A DNA stretch of 64,000 nt from Yinghuangia seranimata (lineage in GTDB: Bacteria > Actinomycetota > Actinomycetes > Streptomycetales > Streptomycetaceae). Each line of letters begins with the position of its first letter. The stretch's first letter is position 1. The notes under the pieces are model-generated. The model was not told the DNA's origin. It saw only the letters and a program-made list of their open reading frames with translations, and made no database searches. This document shows, one piece after another, positions 8,205 through 15,869 of the stretch. The DNA lies in contig NZ_JASAOI010000002.1 in NCBI RefSeq assembly GCF_029953285.1, forward strand, positions 1-64,000. Reading direction: 5' to 3'. The position numbers and the translations under genes were made by a program.

Positions 8205-8542
8205 CGGTCGGTGCCCGCGTCGCCCTCTGCGCCCGCCTCCGTGTCGAGCGGGCGCAGGAAGCGGCGTTCGTAGCGGCGGATGCACTTGGTGGTCCGGGCG
8301 AGCTCGATCGCGGCCTGGCACTCCGGGTCGGACGCGCTCGCCTTGCGGTACACCTCGTACTCGGCGAAGCCGGGGAACGTGAACAGCGCATACGCGATGT
8401 CGCTGTCGCCCTCGCTCGGCAGGAAGTATCCGTGGTGGTCGCCGCCGAAGTGGTTGACCAGCCGGACCCAGCGTCGGCCGTACTCCTCGAAGTCGGCCAG
8501 TTTGTCCGGGTCGATCTCGTACTTCAGGTGGATCGTGATCAC
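8201..8542 (-). CDS. NIPSNAP-family protein
   Basis: 113 residues. MITIHLKYEIDPDKLADFEEYGRRW followed by HHGYFLPSEGDSDIAYALFTFPGFAEYEVYRK matches the NIPSNAP dimeric alpha/beta-barrel domain common in actinomycetes. The biochemical role of bacterial members is not established. The C-terminal 20 residues are Glu/Ala/Gly-rich and probably disordered. It is transcribed with the GNAT gene; a strong hairpin separates it from the MFS gene upstream. Confidence 0.85.
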   Translation of the reverse strand: MITIHLKYEIDPDKLADFEEYGRRWVRLVNHFGGDHHGYFLPSEGDSDIAYALFTFPGFAEYEVYRKASASDPECQAAIELARTTKCIRRYERRFLRPLDTEAGAEGDAGTDR

Positions 8543-8599
8543 GTCTGCCCCGTTCCGTCGCCGCGGCGCCTTTGCCGCTGCCGGACGCCATCCTCGCAG

Positions 8600-8636
8600 G
8601 TGACGGATGTGGCACCGGACGTGCCGCCACCGTCAC
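8600..8636 (-). terminator. hairpin at the end of the MFS gene
   Basis: Arms GTGACGG (8600-8606) and CCGTCAC (8630-8636) enclose a second stem GTGGCAC / GTGCCGCCAC. The hairpin overlaps the MFS stop codon and has no T-run, as is common in high-GC actinomycetes. Confidence 0.5.
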
Positions 8637-9889
8637 TCCGCGGGCTGTGCCGCCGCGTCGCGCACGCCGACCGCGCGGGTCACCGCGTCCGGTGCGGCGG
8701 AGGCCCGGCGGGTGCACAGCACCCGTGCGGCGTACGGTTGCACGGCCGCGAGCATCACGCATACGGCGGCGGTCCCGGCCCACAGCGCGGCCGGCCCGGA
8801 CCGGTCGAGGAGCTGGGTGCCGACCACCGGCGCGGCCACGCCCGCGATGCCCCAGCTGATGCCGAACACCGCCAGGTAGCGGCCGGTCGCGCCGGGCGGG
8901 GCGAGGTCGGCGACCAGGGCGTAGGCCCGTCCGAGCACGATGAGTTCGCCGACGCTCCACACGACCACGGCGCCGACCGAGGCCGCGAGCGAGTGCGCGG
9001 CGGCCAGCCCGGTCAGGCCCGCGGCCGACAGCAGGTAGCCGAGCGCGAGCGCGGCGGGATTCGGCAGGGCCGCGAACCGCGGTACCCGCACGAGGGGTTG
9101 GGACGCCACGACGGTCAGCGCCGACGCCGTGAAGAGCCAGCCCGCGTCGGCCGCGGCCATGCCGCGGATTTCGAGGGCGAGGGGGAGCGCCATGACCACT
9201 TGGAGGTAGACCAGCGCGTAGACGGTGCCGCAGGCGAGCATGAGCAGCAGCGCGCGGTCGTGCCAGGGGCGCACGCGTGTGTCGGCGCTCGGCCGCGCGG
9301 TGTCGGCGTCGCGCGGCGGGTCGGCCGGCAGCGCCCGCCCGACGAGGAGCGCGCACGCCAGGCAGCTCACCGCGTCCACGACGAACAGCCAGCGCAGGTC
9401 CCAGCGTCCGACGGCGGCGGCGATGAGGCCGGCGCCCATGCCGCCGACCGCGAGGGCGGCGTTCAGCAGGCTGTACGCGCGGACCCGCTCGTGCTGGGCG
9501 ACGCTGTCGGCGATCATGGCCTGGCTCGGTGGCTCGTACAGCTCGTACGCGAGGCCGAGCAGCACCGCGAACGCCCCGACGGCGACCAGCGAGTGCGACA
9601 GGGCGATGCCGAGCTGGGCGACGGCGCAGCCGACCATGCCCAGCACGATCGTGCGGCGCGGCCCGATCACGTCGGCGAACCGCGCGCCCGCGAGCCGCGA
9701 CGGGATCGACGCGAGGCCGAACCCGGCGGCGACCAGTCCCGCGGTCGTCACGCCCGCGCCGTAGTCCTCGCTGATCAGCACGGTCAGGAACGGCACGGAG
9801 AACGCGCCGAGCCGGTTGACCGCGCGGGCGACCAGCAGGAGCCGTACGGTGCGCGGCATCGCGGCGCCGCGCGCGGCGAAGACACCCAT
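8633..9889 (-). CDS. MFS transporter
   Basis: 418 residues from ATG 9889 (MGVFAARGAAMPRTV). About twelve hydrophobic segments are visible, beginning LLLVARAVNRLGAFSVPFLTVLI, with the cytoplasmic loop GFGLASIPSRLAGARFADVIGPRRTIVLG between helices 2 and 3, the MFS signature region. The helix-5 area reads AVLLGLAYELYEPPSQAMIADSV, typical of the MDR-type branch of MFS exporters. Divergently transcribed from the CGNR regulator; an inverted repeat lies in the 74-bp gap. Probable drug or metabolite efflux; substrate unknown. Confidence 0.85.
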   Translation of the reverse strand: MGVFAARGAAMPRTVRLLLVARAVNRLGAFSVPFLTVLISEDYGAGVTTAGLVAAGFGLASIPSRLAGARFADVIGPRRTIVLGMVGCAVAQLGIALSHSLVAVGAFAVLLGLAYELYEPPSQAMIADSVAQHERVRAYSLLNAALAVGGMGAGLIAAAVGRWDLRWLFVVDAVSCLACALLVGRALPADPPRDADTARPSADTRVRPWHDRALLLMLACGTVYALVYLQVVMALPLALEIRGMAAADAGWLFTASALTVVASQPLVRVPRFAALPNPAALALGYLLSAAGLTGLAAAHSLAASVGAVVVWSVGELIVLGRAYALVADLAPPGATGRYLAVFGISWGIAGVAAPVVGTQLLDRSGPAALWAGTAAVCVMLAAVQPYAARVLCTRRASAAPDAVTRAVGVRDAAAQPAE

Positions 9890-9899
9890 GTGTACCCCC

Positions 9900-9929
9900 G
9901 TCACTGGTGAATCAGGTAATGTCAGTGAC
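9900..9929. promoter_or_regulatory. inverted repeat between MFS and CGNR genes
   Basis: GTCACTG (9900-9906) and CAGTGAC (9923-9929) are perfect 7-bp arms separated by 16 bases; a third GTGACTGG copy starts near 9951. Position in a divergent promoter suggests an operator for the CGNR protein, by inference only. Confidence 0.5.
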
Positions 9930-9963
9930 GGAGACGCTAGATCGGAAGGGAGTGACTGGTCAA

Positions 9964-10542
9964 GTGTTGTTCGACAGTCACATGACGGTGCTGCTCGACG
10001 GCACCGTGGCGCTCGTGAACGCGCTGACCGACGGCGAGTCCCGCGGCCGGCCGTACACCGCACCGCGCGGCGACGACCTGGTCGCCGCCGTCGTCGACGC
10101 GCTGGCCGAACCCTCCATACTCGTCCGCCCGAACGGGCCCGCCGACGCCGAACACCTCGCGCGCAGCGCCGCCGACCTGCGCCGCGTCTTCGAAGCCGTC
10201 GCCGCCGACCGGATGGACGACGCGGCCGGGGCGCTCAACGCCCTCCTCGCCACCAGCGGCGCCCGCCCGCTCCTCGGCCGTGCCCCCGACGGGCCCTGGC
10301 GCGTTCACTTCCACGGCGCCGACGACTCGTTCGCCACGTCCTGGACGGCCGGCTGCGCCACCGGCCTCGCCATGCTCCTCGGCGGCGAGCTCGCCGGCCG
10401 CCTCGGCGTCTGCCAGGCGGCCCACTGCGACCGCGTCTACGTCGACACCTCCCGCAACGCCGGGCGGCAGTTCTGCTCGACGGCGTGCCAGAACCGCACG
10501 AAGGCGGCGGCGTACCGGGCCCGGCAGGCCGCCCAGGCGTGA
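9964..10542 (+). CDS. CGNR zinc-finger (ABATE-domain) regulator
   Basis: 192 residues from GTG 9964, chosen because a strong GGAAGGGAG lies about 11 bases upstream; earlier in-frame GTG/ATG codons at 9907-9925 lie inside the inverted repeat. The N-terminal two thirds match the stress-induced ABATE domain (TVALVNALTDG, then PADAEHLARSAADLRRVFEAV). The C-terminus carries the CGNR zinc finger: CQAAHCDRVYVDTSRNAGRQ followed by FCSTACQNRTKAAAYRAR. The family is usually annotated as a DNA-binding regulator. Being divergent from an MFS exporter suggests it controls that gene. Confidence 0.88.
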   Translation: MLFDSHMTVLLDGTVALVNALTDGESRGRPYTAPRGDDLVAAVVDALAEPSILVRPNGPADAEHLARSAADLRRVFEAVAADRMDDAAGALNALLATSGARPLLGRAPDGPWRVHFHGADDSFATSWTAGCATGLAMLLGGELAGRLGVCQAAHCDRVYVDTSRNAGRQFCSTACQNRTKAAAYRARQAAQA

Positions 10543-10577
10543 GGGCGCCGTGCGCGCCGTGCTCGACTCCGCGCGGA

Positions 10578-11756
10578 TCAGGGCGCGGGCGTGCCCGGCT
10601 GGTCGTGCGTCGCGCAGTGGATCCCGCCGCCACCGGACGCGATCGTGTCGATCCGCAGCGAAACGACGTCCCGGTCCGGGAAGTGGTCGCGCAGGATCCC
10701 GCGGGCGCGGTCGTCCGCGGCCTTGTCGCCGAAGCGCGGCAGGAACACCGCCTTGTTGCCGATGAAGAAGTTGACGTACGACGACACGAAGTCGTCGCCG
10801 TGGCCGGTCATTTCCTGCGGATCGGGCTGCGGCAGGTCGATGACCTGGAGGGTCTTGCCGCGCGCGTCGGTGGCGTCCTTGAGCACCGCACGGGCCTGGT
10901 CCGCGGAGCGCGACCACGAGTCGGCGGGCTCGCCGGGGAACGCCTTGTCGAGCAGCACCACGCCCGGCGCGACGAAGCGGGCGAGCGAGTCGACGTGCGC
11001 GTCGGTGATGTCCTTGCCGCGCACGCCCTCGAACCAGATCACCTTCGTGACACCGAGGACGCGCTTGAGCTCGTCCTCGATCTGCTGCCGGCTCTTGCCC
11101 GGGTTGCGGTTGTCGTTGACCACGGAGCTCTCGGTGACCATGAGCGTCCCGGCGCCGTCCGTCTCGAACGAGCCGCCCTCCGCCGTGATCCAGGTCTGGT
11201 CGCGCGGGATCCCGTACTTGGCGAGCACCTCGCGCGCGACCAGCGCGTCGTGCCCGTGGGCCTGCTTGTCGCCCCAGCCGTTGAAGTTGAAGTCGACGCC
11301 GTGGACCGCGCCGGCCTCCTCCACGAACACGGGCACGGTGTCGCGCGCCCACAGGTCGTCCACGGGGATCGGCACGACCTCGACGTCGGAGCCGCACGCG
11401 TTCTGCGCGTCGTCGGCCTGTTCGGGGCGTGCGAGCAGCACGACGGGCTCGGTCGCGGCGATCGCGCGGGCGATCCCGGTGATGTCCCGGCGCACCGCGG
11501 CCAGGTCGGGTCCCCAGATGCCGGTCGACGCGGGCCACGACATGAACGTGCGGGCGTGGCTGTCCCATTCGGCGCCGAACCGACGCGTCGACGGGGAGCC
11601 CGACGTCCCGGGGGCGGACGTGCCGGAGGTCTCGGGCCCGGCCTCACCGTCCGTTCCGGAGGAGTCCGAGCAGCCGGCCAGGCCGACGGCGACCGCGCCG
11701 ACGCCGACCATCGACGTCAGGAAGGTCCGGCGGGACGGGCGGGATGACGCTGGCAC
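10578..11756 (-). CDS. agmatine deiminase-family protein with Tat signal and lipobox
   Basis: 392 residues from GTG 11756 with GGAGG 5 bases upstream. The N-terminus SRPSRRTFLTSMVGVGAVAVGLAGC has a twin-arginine motif (RRTFL) and a lipobox LAGC, followed by a Ser/Thr/Gly-rich linker, so it should be a Tat-exported lipoprotein. The mature domain is a pentein-fold agmatine deiminase: EWDSHARTFMSWP, DLWARDTVPVFV, GVDFNFNGWG, WITAEGGSFETDG, DAHVDSLARFVAPG and the catalytic-Cys block SGGGGIHCATHDQP at the C-terminus. The family hydrolyses agmatine to N-carbamoylputrescine and ammonia, or acts on peptidyl-arginine in the PPAD branch. The next gene upstream is a cytoplasmic paralogue. Confidence 0.88.
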   Translation of the reverse strand: MPASSRPSRRTFLTSMVGVGAVAVGLAGCSDSSGTDGEAGPETSGTSAPGTSGSPSTRRFGAEWDSHARTFMSWPASTGIWGPDLAAVRRDITGIARAIAATEPVVLLARPEQADDAQNACGSDVEVVPIPVDDLWARDTVPVFVEEAGAVHGVDFNFNGWGDKQAHGHDALVAREVLAKYGIPRDQTWITAEGGSFETDGAGTLMVTESSVVNDNRNPGKSRQQIEDELKRVLGVTKVIWFEGVRGKDITDAHVDSLARFVAPGVVLLDKAFPGEPADSWSRSADQARAVLKDATDARGKTLQVIDLPQPDPQEMTGHGDDFVSSYVNFFIGNKAVFLPRFGDKAADDRARGILRDHFPDRDVVSLRIDTIASGGGGIHCATHDQPGTPAP

Positions 11757-11902
11757 AGGATCCTCCGGTGGTGCGGTGGTACGACAGGGGGCGCCCGCCG
11801 AGCAGGTGCCCGATCCGGGGCGGTGTAGAGGGGGTTCGCGGCGCGAGTGGCGCGGCGAACGGGTGAAAGTGAGGGGGCGGGCCGTCGCGCGGCGGCTCCA
11901 CG

Positions 11903-11932
11903 TCCGCGCGGAACCGCGCGGAACCGCGCGGA
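11903..11932. repeat. 10-bp GC repeat, three palindromic units
   Basis: CCGCGCGGAA repeats with period 10 and each unit is self-complementary. It lies just downstream of the cytoplasmic agmatine deiminase gene and may form the 3' hairpin of that transcript. No T-run. Confidence 0.45.
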
Positions 11933-11954
11933 CATGCACCGACGTGCGTTGGCG

Positions 11955-13010
11955 TTACGGCCGGACGGCCGCCGGCACCTGCTGCGTGATGCAGTGCACG
12001 CCTCCGCCGCCGTACGACACGACGTTGCCCGGGACGCCTACGACCTCGCGGTCGGGGAACGCGTCGGCGATCTGGGCGAGGGCGGGCTCGTCGAGCGGGT
12101 GGCCGGCGGTCGGGACGATCACGGCGCCGTTGGCGACGTAGAAGTTCGCGTACGACACCGACGTCTTCGTGCCGTCGGGCAGCGTGTGCACGGGGTACTG
12201 CGGCATCTCGAGGACCTCGAACTTCCGCCCGGCGGCGTCCGTCGTCGTGCGCAGGACCTCGAGGTTGGCGGCCATGCGCGCGTGGTCCGGGTTGGCCGGG
12301 TCGTCGCACGACTGGGCGAGGACGACGCCGGGCCGGACGTACGTGCACACGCCGTCGACGTGGCCGTCCGTGTGCTCGTCCGCCGCGTGCCCGAAGGGCA
12401 GCCAGACCACCTTCGTGACCCCGAGCCGCGTCATGAGCTCGGCCTCGATCTCCTCGCGGGTCAGGTACGGGTTGCGGTTGTGGTTCAGGAGGCACTGCTC
12501 CGTGGTGATGAGCGTCCCCTCGCCGTCGACGGTGATGGAACCGCCCTCGAGGACCATGCCCGAGTCGACGCGCTCGATGCCGAGGACCGACAGCAGGCGG
12601 CGGCTGACGGTCGCGTCCTGGTCGTACGGCAGGAACCGCCCGCCCCACGAGTTGAACCTGAAGTCGACCGCGGCGCGGCGTCCTTCGCCGTCGAGGACGA
12701 CCAGCGGGCCGGAGTCGCGCAGCCACGAGTCGTCGATCGCCAGCTCGACGACCGTCACGCCCGCCGTGCACGCGGCCCGGGCCTCCGCCCCCTGGCCCGG
12801 GTTGGCGACCATCAGCACCGGCTCGAACGCCGCGATCGCATTGGCGGTCGCCGCGTACTCGGCCCGCGCCTCGTCGAAGTACGGGCCCCACAGGCTCTTG
12901 CGCGTCGGCCAGGCCATGAGCGTCCGCTCGTGCGGCGCCCACTCGGCGGGCATGCGCCACGCGGTGGGGGAGGAGGACTCGGCGGCGACGGTGCGGCTGG
13001 GCTGCGTCAT
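11955..13010 (-). CDS. aguA: agmatine deiminase, cytoplasmic paralogue
   Basis: 351 residues from ATG 13010 (MTQPSRTVAAES), with GAGG 4 bases upstream. No signal peptide. Family blocks: RMPAEWAPHERTLMAWP, SWLRDSGPLVVLD, AVDFRFNSWGGRF, MVLEGGSITVDGEGTL, DEHTDGHVDGVCTYVRPG and YGGGGVHCITQQVP with the catalytic Cys. The HTDGHVD His/Asp pair and WLRDSGP are those of true agmatine deiminases, which convert agmatine to N-carbamoylputrescine in polyamine synthesis or arginine catabolism. An 18-bp perfect palindrome lies 18 bases upstream of the start. The Tat-exported paralogue follows in the same direction about 200 bp downstream. Confidence 0.9.
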   Translation of the reverse strand: MTQPSRTVAAESSSPTAWRMPAEWAPHERTLMAWPTRKSLWGPYFDEARAEYAATANAIAAFEPVLMVANPGQGAEARAACTAGVTVVELAIDDSWLRDSGPLVVLDGEGRRAAVDFRFNSWGGRFLPYDQDATVSRRLLSVLGIERVDSGMVLEGGSITVDGEGTLITTEQCLLNHNRNPYLTREEIEAELMTRLGVTKVVWLPFGHAADEHTDGHVDGVCTYVRPGVVLAQSCDDPANPDHARMAANLEVLRTTTDAAGRKFEVLEMPQYPVHTLPDGTKTSVSYANFYVANGAVIVPTAGHPLDEPALAQIADAFPDREVVGVPGNVVSYGGGGVHCITQQVPAAVRP

Positions 13011-13027
13011 GCCCTCGACTGTCTCAC

Positions 13028-13045
13028 TGACTGAAATTTCAGTCA
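13028..13045. promoter_or_regulatory. 18-bp perfect palindrome upstream of aguA
   Basis: TGACTGAAATTTCAGTCA is perfectly symmetric and A/T-rich in its centre, standing out in this GC-rich sequence. It lies 18 bases upstream of the aguA ATG and about 130 bases before the divergent repeat-protein gene. Probably an operator; the cognate regulator is not identified here. Confidence 0.7.
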
Positions 13046-13175
13046 AGCGTGTGGGCGGCGCTGCGCCCGGCCCGGGAACCGCCGATACGTCTGGGAGGGG
13101 AGTGGCGGCTGCCGTTCCCCGATAGCGTCGTCCTGCGTTAGGGGACCACGCCTGACCAGGCCGAGGGGAATCGCC

Positions 13176-14639
13176 GTGTCGGACGCCGAGCCGTTGCCGC
13201 CACACCTCGGCGAGGTCGTGGAGGGGCTCGCGCGGAACCCCGCGCTGCCGCCCGAGCTCGTGCGTCGGCTGGTGGCGTACCGCAGGGGCATGGGCACGGT
13301 CGCCAAGCGTCCGGATCTGACGGACGACGTGGTCGCCGAGATCCTCGCGGCGGACCACCATTGGCTCACGCACTCGCTCGCACTCAACAGCCGCACCCCG
13401 CACGCGGTCCGGCTCGTGCTCGCCGAGCACCCGCGTCCGGCGATACGCGCTGCTCTCGCGGTTTCTGGAGGTGTGCCGCGCGAGGTCTTCGAGCGGCTGG
13501 TCGACGACCCCGATGTGCTTGTCCGCCGAAATGTGGCGGAGAGCGACGATGCGCCGGCCGACGTGCGCGCCCGGCTGGCCGACGACCCCGAGCCGGAGGT
13601 CCGCGCCACGCTCGCCCGATGGTGGCCGCAGGCCCCGGAGGCGGTTCGGCGGCGGTTGCTGACCGACGTGGCGGACTCCGTCCGCGCGGCGGCCTGCTCG
13701 ACGTACTACGCCCGCTCGCCCCACCCCGTACCGCCCGCCGACCTGCTCCCGGCGCTGCTGGCCGACCCGGTCACGCGCGCCGGGGCGGTGCGGCACTGCG
13801 CGCTGGGCGCCGAGGCGGCGCGTCGACTGGCCGCGGATCCGGACGACGCCGTGCGCGAACAGGTCGCGGAGCATCCCGACCTCCCGGCCCGGTCGCGCGA
13901 GCTGCTCGCCGAGGACCCCAGCCCGCAGGTCCGGGTCCGCGTCTTCGCCCGCCAAGACACGCCGGAGGCGACCCGAGCCGCGATCCACGCCGGGATCCTG
14001 GCCGACGCGAACCTGCCGACCTGGCCCGAGGTGGACCTGGACGACGAGGTGGTGGAGCGGCAGTTCATGGGCCGGATGGCCCGCTCGGAGCTGGCCTCGC
14101 TGCGCCTGCCGTGGGTGACGGCCGACCCGTTGCCGTACGTCGACTCGCCCTACCCGGGTTTCCGGGCTGCGGCCGCGCAGGCGGACGGCCTCCCGGCGGC
14201 GGTCGTGGCGAGGCTGCTGCACGACGAGGACAGTCGCGTCCGCACGAAGGCGGCGCAACACGCCCGTGATCAGGTCGACCCCGCCACCGCTGAGCGCATC
14301 GACCGCACGTACGACGCGCCCAAGGGGTCGCCGTGGCGTCCGGCAGACGACTTCCCCCTCCCCGTGTCCGTCTTGCGGCGACTGGCCTCCGACCCCGATC
14401 CGCGGATGCGCCTGCTCGCGCCGCGTGACCCCGATCTACCCGCGCAGTTGCTCGGGCTGCTGGCGGCCGATCCCGACTCCACGGTGCGCTGTGAGGTCGC
14501 CGCGCATCCGCGACTGCCGCTCGGCGTTCTGCTCGAACTGGTGGCCGACCCGTCCGCGTGGGTCGCCAAGGCCGCCGCCGGCAACCCGAGCCTGCCGCCG
14601 GCGCAGATGCACCGGCTCCTGGTGCTCGCGGGTCTGTGA
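13176..14639 (+). CDS. leucine-rich-variant (LRV) repeat protein
   Basis: 487 residues from GTG 13176, with GAGGGG about 8 bases upstream. It is built of about 24-residue repeats with the pattern L-A-x-D-P-x-x-x-V-R-x-x-V-A, for example RLVDDPDVLVRRNVAES, RLADDPEPEVRATLARW, RLAADPDDAVREQVAEH, LLAEDPSPQVRVRVFAR and LVADPSAWVAKAAAGNPS. These are leucine-rich-variant alpha-helical repeats, which usually mediate protein-protein contact. No catalytic domain, signal or membrane segment is seen. A partner is unknown. A less repetitive segment (ANLPTWPEVDLDDEVVERQF) interrupts the array near residue 280. Confidence 0.8.
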   Translation: MSDAEPLPPHLGEVVEGLARNPALPPELVRRLVAYRRGMGTVAKRPDLTDDVVAEILAADHHWLTHSLALNSRTPHAVRLVLAEHPRPAIRAALAVSGGVPREVFERLVDDPDVLVRRNVAESDDAPADVRARLADDPEPEVRATLARWWPQAPEAVRRRLLTDVADSVRAAACSTYYARSPHPVPPADLLPALLADPVTRAGAVRHCALGAEAARRLAADPDDAVREQVAEHPDLPARSRELLAEDPSPQVRVRVFARQDTPEATRAAIHAGILADANLPTWPEVDLDDEVVERQFMGRMARSELASLRLPWVTADPLPYVDSPYPGFRAAAAQADGLPAAVVARLLHDEDSRVRTKAAQHARDQVDPATAERIDRTYDAPKGSPWRPADDFPLPVSVLRRLASDPDPRMRLLAPRDPDLPAQLLGLLAADPDSTVRCEVAAHPRLPLGVLLELVADPSAWVAKAAAGNPSLPPAQMHRLLVLAGL

Positions 14640-14689
14640 GGCCGGGCTCCGCGGGCTGCGGAAGGGGCTGAGGGGCGGCCTCGCGGGGG

Positions 14690-15148
14690 CTACTCCCGGC
14701 CCTGACCGCCGCGGCCGGGGCGGGTGTCCACGTTGGTCGTCAACGTCCCGAGCAGGCCCGGTAGTTCGGCCACCGTCCCGGCCGGGAGGCCGGCCACGGT
14801 CTCGGCGGCCAGGCCGCGCCACAGTTCCTTGACCTGTTCCGTCAACGCCCGTCCGCTGTCCGTCAGTTCGACGATGCTCGCGCGCTTGTCGGAAGGGTCC
14901 GGCGTGCGGCGGATGTGGCCGGCGGCCTCGAGTTTGCGGGTCATCAGGGTGACGCTCGGCGGCTCGCAGCCCAGCGCGTCGCTGAGCTGCGCCTGGATGC
15001 GCGGGCCGGTGCGGGCGAGCTCGAGGAGGAGGGCCTCCTGGCCCGGGTGGAGGCCGAGCGGGGCGAGCAGGGCCGCGGTGCGGGCGCGGTGGCGCAGGCT
15101 CAGCAGGCGGATGGCCTGGTTGAGGGCATCGGCTTGGGCGAAGTCCAC
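14690..15148 (-). CDS. MarR-family transcriptional regulator
   Basis: 152 residues. Winged helix with LGLHPGQEALLLELARTGPRIQAQLSDALGCEPPSVTLMTRKLEAAGHIRRTPDPSDKR in MarR order: helix-turn-helix, then the DPxDKR wing near residue 90. It is divergent from a flavodoxin-like gene, and the 82-bp gap holds a near-perfect 36-bp palindrome, so autoregulation and control of the divergent operon are likely. MarR proteins of this layout often respond to quinones or other electrophiles, which fits the WrbA-like neighbour. Confidence 0.92.
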   Translation of the reverse strand: MDFAQADALNQAIRLLSLRHRARTAALLAPLGLHPGQEALLLELARTGPRIQAQLSDALGCEPPSVTLMTRKLEAAGHIRRTPDPSDKRASIVELTDSGRALTEQVKELWRGLAAETVAGLPAGTVAELPGLLGTLTTNVDTRPGRGGQGRE

Positions 15149-15168
15149 GGCGGCTCCTTGACGATCAG

Positions 15169-15204
15169 ATTAGTTATGCGCATAAGCTTATCCGCATAAC
15201 TAAT
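15169..15204. promoter_or_regulatory. 36-bp MarR operator
   Basis: Half-site ATTAGTTATGCGCATAAG (15169-15186) and half-site CTTATCCGCATAACTAAT (15187-15204) are reverse complements with a single mismatch. Two smaller boxes are nested, TTATGCGCATAA and TTATCCGCATAA. The site covers the space between the marR and flavodoxin-gene starts, the expected place for a repressor of both. Confidence 0.85.
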
Positions 15205-15230
15205 TCTACGTGACCCCGGGGAGTCCCGAC

Positions 15231-15869
15231 ATGACCGTGAAGGTCGCCGTCATCTACTACAGCGCCAGCGGCTCCGTGCACGCCCTCGCCGAGGCCGTCG
15301 CCGAAGGCGCCGCCGCCACGGGAGCCGACGTCCGGCTGCGGCGGGTCGCCGAGCTCGCGCCCGACAGCGCGATCGACGAGAACCCGCAGTGGCGGCGCCA
15401 CGTCGACGCCACCGCGTCGCTCGCCGAGGCCGCGCTCGACGACCTGGCCTGGGCCGACGCGTACGCCTTCGGCACGCCGACCCGCTTCGGCGCGCCCGCC
15501 GCACAGCTCAAGCAGTTCCTCGACCAGGCCGGCGGCCTGTGGCGCGAGGGCGCCCTGGCCGACAAGCCGGTCACCGCGTTCACCTCGGCGTTCAACCGGC
15601 ACGGCGGCAGCGAGGCCACGCTGCTGTCGCTGGGCAACGTCTTCTACCACTGGGGCGCGCTGATCGTGCCGCCCGGATTCACCGACCCGGCGGTCTACGC
15701 CGCGGGCGGCAACCCGTACGGCACCTCCGCGGTGACCGGCCCGTCGGGCGCCGGCCCCGACGAGGCGACGCTCGAGGCCGCCCGGTACCAGGGCCGGCGG
15801 CTCGCGCAAACCGCCATCCGCCTCCGCGCAGGCGCCCAGTCCGTCGACGCGGCACTGCAGGACGCGTGA
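15231..15869 (+). CDS. WrbA-like flavodoxin-fold NAD(P)H:quinone oxidoreductase
   Basis: 212 residues from ATG 15231, with GGGGAG about 8 bases upstream. An FMN phosphate loop VIYYSASGSVHALAEAVAEGA opens the protein; AYAFGTPTRFGAPAAQLKQFLDQAGGLW and the FTSAFNRHGGSEATLLSLGNVFYHWGALIVPPG block are WrbA features. Such enzymes reduce quinones by two electrons and limit redox cycling. Its stop overlaps the GTG of a drug-efflux MFS gene (GTGA), so the pair is one operon under the MarR site. Confidence 0.88.
   Translation: MTVKVAVIYYSASGSVHALAEAVAEGAAATGADVRLRRVAELAPDSAIDENPQWRRHVDATASLAEAALDDLAWADAYAFGTPTRFGAPAAQLKQFLDQAGGLWREGALADKPVTAFTSAFNRHGGSEATLLSLGNVFYHWGALIVPPGFTDPAVYAAGGNPYGTSAVTGPSGAGPDEATLEAARYQGRRLAQTAIRLRAGAQSVDAALQDA

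Noticed and set aside
8201-8542. toxin-antitoxin pair of NIPSNAP and GNAT genes
   Set aside because: GNAT lacks the toxic-GNAT/RHH antitoxin arrangement; NIPSNAP is not an antitoxin family.
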